Below are positions 21,108-32,183 of a stretch of 64,000 nucleotides of DNA, one piece after another. Location: contig BSBM01000486.1 of NCBI GenBank assembly GCA_027924585.1, forward strand, positions 42,650,501 through 42,714,500, written 5' to 3'. The number at the start of each line of letters is the position of its first letter. Position 1 is the first letter of the stretch. The DNA comes from Larix kaempferi. Its lineage: Eukaryota > Streptophyta > Pinopsida > Pinales > Pinaceae. The notes below the pieces were generated by a model. The model made no database searches. It saw only the letters and a program-made list of their open reading frames with translations, and was not told the origin of the DNA. Made by a program: the position numbers and the translations under genes.

Positions 21108-22277
21108 GTGAGACATCACGCTAAATATTATACTATCATTGGTGACACTTTGTATCGCCAAGGAAAGGATTCCATTCTCCGTCGTTGCTTGACTCACGAA
21201 GAAGCGGAACGGGTACTTAATGATTGCCATGCGGGGGTGTGTGGCGGTCACTTATCCGGGCTTACTACAACCCAGCGTATCATGCGAGCTGGTTATTTTT
21301 GGCCTACTATCTTTAAAGATTGTATTAACGCTGTGAAGAGATGTCACCCTTGCTAGGTGTTTTCTCAGAACATACACTCGCATCCAGCGCCCCTTCATCC
21401 GGTCGTCACTGTCGGTACCTTCACCAAGTGGGGGGTAGATTTCATGGATTGCAAACCAGCTTCGGCTGGGGGGCATCACCATATTATCGTGGCCGTGGAT
21501 TATTTTTCCAAATGGGCTGAGGCCATGCCTACTGTAAAAGCCGACGATGCTACTACAGCCCATTTCATGTTCAACCAGATTATCACTCGATTTGGTATCC
21601 CAAAAGAGATTGTCACTGACCATGGCAGTCACTTTCAAAACAAGATGATGGAGGATTTGTCTCTCAAGCTTGGATTTTGTCAGGAACACTCGTATTCCTA
21701 CTATCCTTAAGCGAATGGTCAGGTTGAAGCAGTAAATAAGTCTTTGAAGACCATTCTCCAATGTACCATCCAATAAAGCAAGACCAATTAGCATATTATG
21801 TTATATCCTGCTTTGTGGGCATATCGAACCGTAGTTAAGACTGCCACTGGGTTCTCACCATTCTAGTTAGTTCATGGTGTGGAGTCACTTTTATCGATTG
21901 AATGTGAAATCCCTTCGCTCAAGCTAGCCATAGAGATCCTCCTTGATACGATAGAGATTGAGCAACGTTTAGTACACCTCGAGCAACTTGACGAGCACCG
22001 TCGAGATGCCGCTGTGGCCATTGATGTTAACAAGCATCATGTCAAGGTCCAATATGATAAGTCTGTCCATCCCCGGAAGTATGCTGAAGGTGACTTGGTA
22101 CTCTTGTATGACCAAGCTAAAGAACCCCTGGGGGCAGGAAAGTCTAATCCCATGTGGCACGGTCCTTACATTGTGAGGCGTGTCCTTGAAAAAGGAGCTT
22201 ATGAGTTAGAAGACTATGAGGGAGTTGTCTTGAAGGAGCCTAGAAATGGGCTCTACCTCAAGCGGTATTACGCTTGA
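21108..22277 (+). pseudogene. pol: Tat-B integrase
   Basis: Three open pieces (21108-21356, 21357-21710, 21879-22277). The zinc finger has H-C-G-G-H and C-HP-C ligands. The core keeps both Asp residues (VDFMDCKPA, VTDHGSHFQ) and the Glu in NGQVEAVNKS, which lies between stops at 21711 and 21776. The C-terminal piece carries GPYIVRRVLEKGAYELEDYEG, a GPY/F-like module, with no chromodomain. Stops at 21354, 21711, 21776 and 21864 replace Gln codons of the Tat-C homologue. Confidence 0.88.
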
Positions 22278-22388
22278 ACCTTTGGTTTGAGCTGATACTT
22301 TTGTACACTATTGTATAGTTTTTCTGCACATAGTTTAGATTGCCTTTTGGTTATCGGGTCTGCTGATTAGCCTTTGTTTGATTGACAA

Positions 22389-22817
22389 ATGTCAACAGGA
22401 TGTCCTACGTTCTTAGGTTTCGCGGATGGTGCTAGCTGACATACGCAGTAGCTTGCTTCTACTGCCTGGGTTATCTTCTCACCTGACCACCTAGTTGTGT
22501 CCTCAGGAGGTGCTTGTCTTGGTCCTACATCTAACAATGTGGTTGAGTATAGTGTCGTTGTTGAGCTACTTCGGGATGCCATTTCACATGACATCCAATC
22601 TTTAGAAGTCCGCTTGGATTCACAACTAGTTGTGTCTCCGTTGAATGGGCAGTACCGTGTACAAGACCCTACATTACTATGGATATTCCTTAAGGTACGA
22701 CTCTTGGAGAGACATTTTGTTTCTATTACATATATTCATATTCCAAGAAGTCTTAATCATATATCTGATGCATATGCTAACTATGTATTAGATTGGCATT
22801 TGTCACATTCATCATGA
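22389..22817 (+). pseudogene. Tat-B second (archaeal-type) RNase H
   Basis: Starts at ATG 22389 about 110 bases after the integrase stop. It keeps all four acidic positions of a DEDD RNase H: FADGAS, NNVVEYSVV, RLDSQLVV and NHISDAYAN. TAG at 22449 (CAG in Tat-C) breaks the front, so the longest open piece begins at 22497. Tat-type elements are known to carry an additional RNase H; here it lies downstream of integrase. It probably supplies the RNA-degrading activity that the first RNase H lacks. Confidence 0.85.
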
Positions 22818-23001
22818 AGCACATACATACAAAGACATTCATACATTTGTAACATACACACATGTAGTAGAACCGAGAACCAAATTTGTATATATATATA
22901 TATATATAAATATGTCCAAAAATGGTGGTGTCATACAAGACTGGAGCCTGTAGCCCTCAAAAATATACATATTGATACAAAATGATGAGACCCTGGGATA
23001 T

Positions 23002-24276
23002 CTATTCCCTCCGAGGAGGTCTAGCTGCCGCCTCGACGGGATGTGTCTCATAGTAATATTGTACTGCATTGGCCATCCGCTACAGTAGCCGCACCCACTC
23101 ACCAGGAACACCCACTACCTGACGCTGCATAGCCTCAGGTAGTCGGGCTACCTCTATCAGTGGTACTCGGGAAACCATCCGTGATATGTTGCACTGCAAC
23201 GTCTGAAGTGTGCGCCATGCTGCAGCATCTGCTGCCACCTCATCCCTACCCCGACGACCATGTCTCGGGAAGCCCTCGGGTTTCACTGGGCCTTTGTCTG
23301 CGAGCAAACAGTCACCCATTAGCACATGATACTACCACCAAAAATACTTTTTGCATTTCAACTATAATAAAAAAATCCATAAAAATTTAATAAACACAAA
23401 ACCAAAAGAGTACACACCGATGTCTCCAAAAGCTGCACCTAGTGGGAGCGGCATGTCACGGTCCTGTCTGAAGTCTATCCCCGCATAGGGGTAGTCCTCT
23501 ATAATGATCACCTACCGGTTCCACTAGTGGAAGAACTCCTCAGTATATGGTGATGCCAGATTGCCACCACCCTGTCGTGTCAAGATCTCATCCCACCGGG
23601 TCAGGGCTGGATCACAAAGATTATGAGGAGGGACATCCACCCTCAGACTAAGTCCCAGAACCCTCTCAAAGAAGCAGTTGCATAGGATGCTACCATACCC
23701 AAAGTTTTTGGCCTTACCCTCTTTGCATTCCGTCAGTTGTGTCTTCATAGACATCAGCAGAGTAGTACACCAGTCAAATATAGTAGGCTGCAAGCATTGT
23801 GATGCATAGGACATCACCGGTCTGGATGCCTGATGTAGTGCTCTGGATCCCGTGATCCACACTAGAGTAGCCACAATGATCTTTGTACTCAGATCCGTTA
23901 TGACATTGGCTGGCACTTGACTTCCCACCGGTCGTGTGTTGGTGGGACAATACCGTACTATGTAGTCTTGCACAGTGATCCCACCACCCACAGTCCGTGA
24001 CCGAAGACTAGCCACCTCTCCTCTATGGGACAAACCGATAATGAAATAGATATCCTCTACTTCTAGTGTCAGTGTTTTCCCATTGAGGATGGAGTGTTGA
24101 GCATCCACATCCCAGTAGTTTATCAGATGATGGAGTAGTAGGTTTTGGGCCCTCAAACCCCCTAGACTCCAGTACTTATATAAGACACATGCTTGCAATG
24201 CTTGTTGTGCTTGCAAATTATTGTGCACGGCCTCATCAACCTGGTCATGCTCTCTCTCCCTCGACTCTAGAACCAT
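23002..24276 (-). pseudogene. Tat-B antisense ORF, plant-mobile-domain-like, two exons
   Basis: On the strand opposite to gag-pol. Exon 1 (24276-23418) encodes LRAQNLLLHHLINYWDVDAQ and LTLEVEDIYFIIGLSHRGE, a pattern like the plant mobile domain (a helical domain in MAIL/MAIN-type proteins and some transposons). A 120-bp intron (23417-23298) has donor GTGTGT and acceptor TTTGCTCGCAG; splicing gives GDIDKGPVKPEGFP. Exon 2 runs to TAG at 23002. Stops follow EEFFH (about 23524) and RLL (23080), so this copy is dead. Tat-C carries the same gene with the same intron position at 32184-33459. Function is unknown; I infer a family-wide accessory protein. Confidence 0.7.
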
Positions 24277-26635
24277 CATGGAGTGCAAAACAAGATAATT
24301 TTGGTCAGTTTCATGATTAAAAATTTCTTCACGACCGTACCCACAGGAAAAATTGTAGACAGTGGCGGGTAGACACAGGCAATTGGTTTTTTGATTGCAC
24401 GTTTGGTGCCCTACCTGCGACCCGCATACTTATAGCCCGCGGGTAGCGTCGAAGCCATCAAGGGCTTGGACAAACTAAAAAATATACCTAACAAAAATGA
24501 AATAAAATCATTAAAATGAAAGGTATGGCAGTGACCACTAACCTGCTCCGGACGGTTTGCTGAACGGTTGCTTGTAGCTCCCACGATTGGCGTTTGAAGT
24601 CTCAGGTAAGAACTATACACTAAACTCCAAATTGGTGAATAGCGCAAATGAATTGAAAATTATTAAATTTTATTACTATTTATAATTTTCTGGACCCACT
24701 TTTCTATAGTTTTTGCCATTTTGAGCAGTTATGAACTAATATCGTGTCATGGAGTAGTGTTTTTTCAACAGATTTCCTCGGTGAGAGTTGTTCTGAACCA
24801 TTTCACACCTACGGCAGGTACGTTTCACACATGGCATATAGGTTAGATGCCATTTTCGCATGCATTATGCATTTGACCTGTTGACCATTTTTCATAAACC
24901 CTAGGTGCGACCCCGCTTCATGATTGACACGGAACCTTCACACTGCTATAGAAGTGTCGTCATGTGGCGGTAGGGCTTTCACGAACATGGGTATCCTAGT
25001 TAGAACCCCTTATGCATTTTGATGCCCATGCCGTTGTTTGTCCTTAGGATTGGGAGTCCTTTGTAGTCATGCCATGACGTTGCGATAAAGACATACTCTA
25101 CTTTGTGTTATGCTAGCCATCTCCCTAAAGGACTCCCCTTAGTTATATCATGTTGTGATTGCATTGCATCATCCTGCTTGCCGCTTGAGCCTTGTGTCGG
25201 CTTCCGCTTACTCAATTGTTATCCTGGTGCCTAAGCACTTCTCCCTGTCGAGCCCTGCAGAGCTTATATATTTTCCCTTCACAATTTGATGACCCTTTGA
25301 CCCTGAGGGAACACACCCTCGAGTGTCCACATCCTGCATGCACTTCCTTGCATTGAGCATAGGTATGTTCCACTGCTTGGGACTAGTCTACTATCTATTT
25401 GACACTCGTTCCCTCACTTGTTGTACTATAAGCAATTTTATTCTTTTTCAAGATTTTCCCAAATATGAAAAAGACCAAAAAAATCAAATATTCCAAAAAT
25501 CCGGATGGGATTATGGTCACTATTTCTTGTTGGCAGCTGTTGTGTAGCTTTTGAACAGAGCATTCATTCCATTCCGTACATTATAAGTCGGGACTATAGT
25601 TGGGCCTTAGGAGCTGTACTTGTTTCTCAGTTTTCTCCACCGATTGGTTAAGCTTCCAGTCATTATGGATCCCTCTATAATGCCTCTTACATTGCATAGT
25701 TTATGTCGAGTCTATGCTTCCTGAGTCTATCCATCTACTCATGCTCTTGTTCAAAGGAAGTCATGAAACCAGTGTCAGCCACTCCTCAGATATCTTGACT
25801 ATTACATGTCGGCCATCCTTATTGAGTCAGTCCATTTCACCTGAGATCTTCCAAATCTTTTAGCATTGCTGGTACCTCGTGTTGGTTGATGGGGGATACC
25901 TTAATGCCCTCCTTCCAACGAGTTTCGTTCTGTCGACTTCAACCCATTTATTCCGGGACTTGAGGCTTAGAGTTCGGTTGAGTACCTTGAGACTTGCATT
26001 CATTAGTGGCAGGTTCTCTCGCCATCGACAGTTTTGGAAATACATCAATGTCCCCTGATCGATGGATTCATCCTAGTGTTTGACTTCAACCCATTTATTC
26101 ACACTCTGATGATTGTGCTCTGTGCCTTGATGCCCATTTTCATTATTGGTGGGTCATCTTGCATCTGTTAATGGTATACATCATTGACTGGTAATCAGAC
26201 GATGTCTCATCAGGTTCGACCCCAACTCCTTTATTCACTTGATGGGACTTGCACCGTCGAAGACTTTTGTAGAAGACCCCAGGAAATTGTGGCATTCAGT
26301 ATGCTACATATGAATTTGACTTTACATCTGAGATATCACCTCTCAGATTTAAGCAGTTTGTATCTCTAGTTTGCACCAATTGTCTTCTTTTCAACAGAAG
26401 ACCATATCTTACTATAGAGGGATCATGGCTATGATCACTTATGACATGTATCTATTTTGTACTTCCTATTCATGGCCATTGTATCAGATTGTTGTACTAT
26501 ACCGACATGTATTTAGAGATACTATTGTATTATGACGAGTGAGCTGTTCTTTCCACTTGTATCTCCATCACTCCACTTTTGAGTTTTATAATGTATTTCG
26601 GCCATTGTAGCATATTTCAGTCTCTGAACTCACAC
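24277..26635 (+). other. Tat-B 3' region without recognisable coding sequence
   Basis: About 2.3 kb between the antisense ORF start and the polypurine tract; homologous to Tat-C 29850-32183. It must hold the antisense promoter. CGCGGGTA-type motifs occur near 24365 and 24437. I see no protein of known type on either strand. Confidence 0.65.
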
Positions 26636-26648
26636 ATTAGGGGGCATC
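26636..26648 (+). other. Tat-B polypurine tract
   Basis: ATTAGGGGGCATC immediately before the 3' LTR; Tat-C has ATTAGGTGGCATC at 29837-29849 (minus strand). Confidence 0.82.
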
Positions 26649-27576
26649 TGTTACACAAAAATCTTCAACCCTGTGAACATCAGCATTCTTTGGCCTGTAG
26701 GATCCATTTCAGTGACTCAAATCCATTTTTATCCTTTAGTGAGACCAGTTTTCCCTATTTTTATTCCTACCCGCCTATTGCATCACTACAGCAGGCGTAC
26801 TCGCGAGTTGCATCCCTATAGCCCGTGGGTAGCATGTAAAATGGTAAAAACCAATATTAATTACTTTTTACTCCAAAAAAGCGGTCATTGGGTGACCTTT
26901 GGCTTTCCATCTTCCCAAGTAACGCCTCGATGTGTCCTTTCACCTACCTTTGAGAGGACTATATATTGAGCACATATGGCTTATGGATGGGAGGAAGAAG
27001 AGAATAGTAAAGAAACTCTAGTGGATTTTTTCCCTATCTTGAGTCTGCACTCATTGATCCTTGTAGTTGTGAACCCCTTATGTTCACCTTCCAAACTCCT
27101 TCTAGTTTGATTTTTCCATTCATGGAGGATTGAAGTGGTGGAGGCACAAGTGGATTGATGTAGATATTGGTTCAGATTGGTTGTCAGCAAGAGGTTGTAT
27201 CACTTTGTACTTCTTCTTGTTCATTAATAGAAATACTCATATTCTCGTCCATTCATGGTGTGAATGTCATTTATTATACATTGGGTTACATTTGCTTATG
27301 ATATTATGGACCATTGTTATTGATAATGTTAATGTCAATTATATATTATATGTACTTGTTGGATATTGGTTGTCAAGACTAATTTGCAGATTACAAGTGC
27401 GTGGATTGAAAGCTCCAACGGGGATCTACATCAAATGTTGGATCGAGGTTGGTTACATTTCTCCATTATCTTAACATTGTCATTTATAATAGCATTGCTT
27501 TGAGAATTGAGTAGATTTCTGGTAGTCATCTGTCTGTTGTGGTATTCCCAAGCCATAGTGAGTTTTCTCCAATACA
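26649..27576 (+). mobile_element. Tat-B 3' LTR
   Basis: 928 bp from TGTTACACAA to TCCAATACA, same length as the 5' LTR. Scattered substitutions separate the two, so the insertion is not recent. Followed by target copy AGATG at 27577-27581. Confidence 0.92.
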
Positions 27577-28472
27577 AGATGAACCCGAGAAATCAACTCA
27601 ATTCCCAACATATGCTATATAAATGTAAATGCAGGTAAACAACACAGAGAGCCTACCTCAATCCGGACGTTCGATGAAGAATTCTGTTGAGCTTTTGAAT
27701 CACAACACTTGAACCTGCAACTTAGTCTCAAAAATAAACGCAAACAAGTGCATATGATATATAAAATATGTTAGCATATACAATAGCATAATCCATGATA
27801 TATATAAGAAAATGTACCCAATGATAATAAACAATCATTCACAATATCAATTGGATAAGAAAATGAGTATTTCTATTAATATGAACAAGAAGTACAAGAT
27901 ACAACCTCCTGTCAGCAACTCATCTGAACCAAGAACTAGGTCCCTCCACTTGTGCCTCCACCACTTCAATTCCCCATGCAATGGAAAAATCATGAGTAAA
28001 GGAGCGAATCCTTCACAAGATATGGAAGAGTTTGGTAGGTGAACATAAATGGTTCACAACAACTAGGATCAATGGATGTAGACTCAAGCTATGGAAAAAT
28101 TCCAATAGAGTTTCGATGCTCTCTCTTTCTCCTCCTTCCATGTACCATAAGAGATCAGTATATAACCCTCCAAAGGCAAGTGAAAGGTCGAATCGAGTCG
28201 TTTCTAGATACATGGAGGGCCAAAGGTCACAATGGCCGCTTTTTGGTGTGAAAAATAGAGTTTTTACTTTTATTTACCAAAAAGTCGATGTACGCGGGCT
28301 GTATTGAGGCAACCTGCATATACGCGAGGTGTACTGAAGTAGCTCGCGTACATGAGTAAAAATAGGGAAAGAGGGGTTCAAGGATATCCACAAATATGGT
28401 TTTGAGTCTATAAATAGGTAAGGGAATCCAAGGAGTATAAATGCTGACAAGGTGGAAAAATACGGTGTAACA
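27577..28472 (-). mobile_element. Tat-A 5' LTR, outer piece
   Basis: Continues the LTR broken at 12349. Its outer end reads TGTTACACCG on the minus strand, inverted relative to the inner end GTGTAACA, as expected for LTR termini. It abuts Chromo-D RT at 28473. With the 52-bp inner piece the LTR is about 0.94 kb, close to the 916-928 bp of Tat-B and Tat-C. Confidence 0.85.
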
Positions 28473-28920
28473 GTTATGCCATTTGGTCTCATCAATGCAC
28501 TAGCTACATTCATGTGTATCATGAATAGTGTATTCAACAAGTATTTGGACAAGTTTGTTCTTGTATTTCTAGATGACATTCTTATTTATTCCAAGAATGA
28601 AGAAGAGCATGAAGAACACTTGAGAATGGATTTGCAATTCGTAAGGGAGCATAAGTTGTATGCAAAGCTAAGCAAATATGACTTTTATAAAAATAAAATT
28701 CATTATTTGGGTCACATTATTTTCGAGGAGGGAATATCAGTGGATCCTGAAAAGATTGAATCCATCATGAATTGGCCAACTCCAAGAAATGTGACAGATG
28801 TGAGATCTTTTATGGGTCTTGTTGGTTACTACATCAGGTTTATTGAAGGATTCTCCAAGGTCGCACACCCAATCACTTCTTTGAAAAAGAAGAGGATAAA
28901 TTTTTAGTGGACATTGAGAT
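28473..28920 (+). pseudogene. pol: Chromo-D reverse transcriptase, C-terminal half
   Basis: Begins abruptly at VMPFGLINALATFMCIMNSVF because Tat-A is inserted just before it. It includes the active-site box FLDDILIYSKN, then LYAKLSKYDFY and LGHIIFEEGISVDPEKIE, MNWPTPRNVTDVRSFMGLVG. TAG at 28905-28907, after KKKRINF, is the only early stop. The frame resumes at 43335. Confidence 0.9.
28916..28920. repeat. Target-site duplication of Tat-C (GAGAT)
   Basis: GAGAT here and at 43330-43334, flanking the two Tat-C LTRs exactly. Confidence 0.95.
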
Positions 28921-29836
28921 TGTATTGGAGAAAACTCACTAAGGCTTGGGGTAGACCACTATAGACAGCTGACTACCAGAAATTAACTCAATTCTCAGTA
29001 CTATGCTAGATAAATGATAATGCTAAGATAATGAAGAATATAACCAACCTTGATCCAAACATTTGATGTAGATCCCCGCTGGAGCTTTCAATCCGTGCAC
29101 TTGAATCTGCAAATTAGTCTTGACAGCTAATATACAACAAGTACATATAATATATAAACGTTATTAACATTATCAATAGCAATGGTCCATGATATTATAA
29201 GTAAATGCAACCCAATGTAGAATAAACAACATTCACAACATTAATGGATGAGAATATGAGTATTTCTATTAATAAACAAGAAGAAGTACAATGTGATACG
29301 ACCTCTTACCAGCAACCAATCTGAACCAAGATCTGGGTCAATCCACTTGTGCCTCCACCACTTCAATCCTCCATGAATGGAAAAATCAAACTATGGTAGG
29401 AGTTTGGAAGGTGAAAATAAGGGGTTCACAACTACAAGGATCAATGTGTGTAGACTCAAGATAGGGAAAAAATCCACTAGAGTTCTCTCGCTCTTCTTTT
29501 TCCCCCCGTCCATAAGCCATATGTGCTCAATATATAGTCCTCTCAAAGGTAAGTGAAAGGACACATCGAGGAATTTCTTGGGAAGATAAAGGGTCAAAGG
29601 TCACCCAATGACCGCTTTTTGGGAGTAAAAAGTAATAAACTAGTGATTTTTACCATTTTACATGCTACCCATGGGCTATAGTGATGCAACTCGCGGGTAT
29701 GCCCATATGAATGATGCAGCAAGCGTACAAGGGAAAAATAGTGTCTGAAGGATATAAAGTGGATCTGAGTCAGTAAAATGGATCCTGCAGGCCAAAGAAT
29801 GATGATGCTCACAAGGTGGAAAATTACGTTGTAACA
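28921..29836 (-). mobile_element. Tat-C 3' LTR
   Basis: 916 bp, plus-strand TGTATTGGAG to GTTGTAACA. The partner at 42403 is 927 bp; small indels and substitutions separate them. Confidence 0.93.
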
Positions 29837-29849
29837 GATGCCACCTAAT
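29837..29849 (-). other. Tat-C polypurine tract
   Basis: Minus strand ATTAGGTGGCATC next to the 3' LTR, one substitution from the Tat-B tract. Confidence 0.78.
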
Positions 29850-32183
29850 GTGTGAGGTCAGATAGTGATGCTATGATGGCCGAAATACATTATAAAAATA
29901 TCTCAGAAGTGGAGTGATGGAGACACAAGTGGAAGGAGCAGCTCACTCGTCATAATACAATAGTATCCCTGAATACATGTCGGTAGTACAACAATATGAT
30001 ACAATGGCCATGAACAGGTAGTACATAATGAATACATGTCATAAGTGATCATAGCCATGATCCCTCTACATTAAGATATGGTCTCATGCTGAAAAGGAAA
30101 CAACTGGTGCAAACTGGAGGTACAAACTGTGGATATTTGAGAGGTGATATCTTAGATGTAAAGTCATAATCATAAGTAGCATACTGAATGCCACTATCGC
30201 CTGGGGTATTCTACACAAGTCTTCGACAATGCAAGTCCCATCAAGTGGATAAAGGAGTTGGGGTTGAACCTGATGTGACATCGTCTGATTACCGGTCAAT
30301 GATGTATACCATTAACAGACGCGAGATAACCCACCAATAATGAAAATGGGCATCAAGGCATAGAGCACAATCATCGGAGTGTGAATAGATGAGTTGAAGT
30401 CGAACACTAGGATGAATCCATCGATCAGGGGACATTGATGTATTCCCAAAACTGTCAATGGTGAGAGAACCTGCCACTAATGACTGCAAGCCTCAAGTCT
30501 CGGAATAAATGGGTTGAAGTCGGCAGAATGAGACTTGCTGGAAGGAGGGAATTAAGGCATCCCTCATCAACCAACACAAGGTACCAGCTATGCTGAAATA
30601 TTTGGAAGATATCAGGTGAAACGGGCTGACTCAATAAGGATAGCCGACATGCAATAGTCAAGAGATCTGAGGAGTGGCCGACTCTAGTTTCAGGACTTTC
30701 TTTGAACAAGAGCATGAGTAGATGGATAGACTCAGGAAGCACAGACTTGATATAGACTGTGTGATGAAGAGGCACCACAAAGGGCTCCATAATGACTGGA
30801 AGCTTAACCAATCGGTGGAGTAAACTGAGAAACAAGTACAGCTCCTAAGGTCCAACTATAGTCCCGACTCATAATGTACAAAGTGGAATGAATTCTCTGT
30901 TCAAAGGCGACAAGATAGCTGCCAACCATAAGTAGTAACCATAATCCCATCCGGCTTTTTGGAATATTTTATTTTTTTGGTCTTTTTCATATTTGGGGAA
31001 AGCTTAAAAAAGAATAAAATTGCTTATAGTACAACAAGTGAGGGAACGAGTGTCAAATAGTGAGCAGACTAGTCCCAAGCAGTGGAACATACCTATGATC
31101 AATGCAAGGAAGCGTATGTAGGAAGTGGACACTCGGGGGTGTGTTCCCTCAGGGTCAAAAGGTCATCAAATTGTGAAGGACAAATGGAATTAGCTCTGCA
31201 AGGCTCAACAGGGAAAAGTGCTCAGGCACCAAGCTAACAACTGAGTAAGCGGGAGCCGGCACAAGGCTCAAGCGGAAAGCAAGATGATGCAATGCAATCA
31301 CAACATGATATAATTGAGGGGAGTCCTTAAGGGAGATGGCCAGCATAAGACAAAGTAGAGTATGAGTCTTTATCGCAAAGTCATGGCGTAACTACAAAGG
31401 ACTCCCAATCCTAAGGACAAACAACGACATGGGAACCAGAATGCACAAAGGGGTTCTAACTAAAGTACCCATGTTTGGAAAAGCCCTACTGCCATATAAC
31501 GACACTTCTATAGCAGTGTGAAGGTTCCGTGTCAGTTAAGAAGTGGGGTTGCACCTAGGGTTTATTAAAGTTGGTCAAAAGGTCAAATGCATAATGCATG
31601 TGAAAATGACATCTAACCTATATACCATGTGTGAAACGTACCTGCTGTAGGTGTGAAATGTTCGGAAACAACTTCCGCTGAAGATATCTGGTAAAAAATG
31701 CTATTCCAAAACGTTATATTAGTTCAAAACAACATATAATGGCGAAAACTATAGACAAGTGGGTCTTGAAAATTATAAATATCAACAAAAAATTTACAAT
31801 TTACAATTCATTTTTACTATTCACCCATTTGGAGTTTTGTGGTTAGTTTTCACCTCAAAGTTTAGCTGCAGATTCTGGGAGCTATAGGCATCCGATCATA
31901 GAACTGTCCGCAGTAGGTTGGTAATCTCATCCCCACCTTCCATTTCAATGTTTTTATTTCAAATTTCATTGGTTAAAATTTTCTTTTGGCCATGCCCTAC
32001 ATGGCCACGGTGCAACCCGTGGGCTATAACTATGCGGTTCGCGGGTAGGGCTGGGTATGCACAGTCAATGCACATGTTGACCACGGGTACCTGCTTCTGT
32101 GAGCACAACTGCCTGCGGGTACGGCCGTGAAGCTAGTTTCTTAAGCAAAATTGACTAAATCTTTGGGTTTTTCTCTTTCCAGG
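29850..32183 (-). other. Tat-C 3' region without recognisable coding sequence
   Basis: Homologous to Tat-B 24277-26635. It holds the sequence upstream of the antisense ORF, including CGCGGGTA-type motifs at about 32035-32115. Short frames (30084-30855, 31155-31346) are not conserved in Tat-B in the same frame over any length. Confidence 0.6.

Larger units (their letters stand above)
12350..27576 (+). mobile_element. Tat-B: full-length Tat-type element, primer site lost
   Basis: A 15.2-kb plus-strand element with two 928-bp LTRs (12350-13277 and 26649-27576) and target copies AGATG at 12345-12349 and 27577-27581, inserted in the Tat-A 5' LTR. It encodes gag, protease, RT, RNase H, integrase, a second RNase H and an antisense spliced ORF. 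Between the 5' LTR and the leader it holds an 821-bp copy of the DNA that follows its own 3' LTR, and the primer site plus roughly 120 bp of leader are missing. Many stops are present; it is inactive. Confidence 0.88.
1098..28472 (-). mobile_element. Tat-A: Ty3/gypsy Tat-type element, interrupted
   Basis: A minus-strand element whose pieces are 1098-5617, 10081-12349 and 27577-28472. It reads LTR (right), primer site, leader, gag, protease, RT and RNase H, then is cut off at 1098 by another LTR, so integrase and the 3' LTR are not in the window. Its outer LTR end (TGTTACAC on the minus strand) abuts the Chromo-D RT at 28473, whose next five bases GTTAT should be one target-site copy. It carries three later insertions: NA-1 in gag, Tat-B in its 5' LTR, and the LTR at 1-1097. 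Protein content matches Tat-B and Tat-C along its whole length. No frame is intact. Confidence 0.85.
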
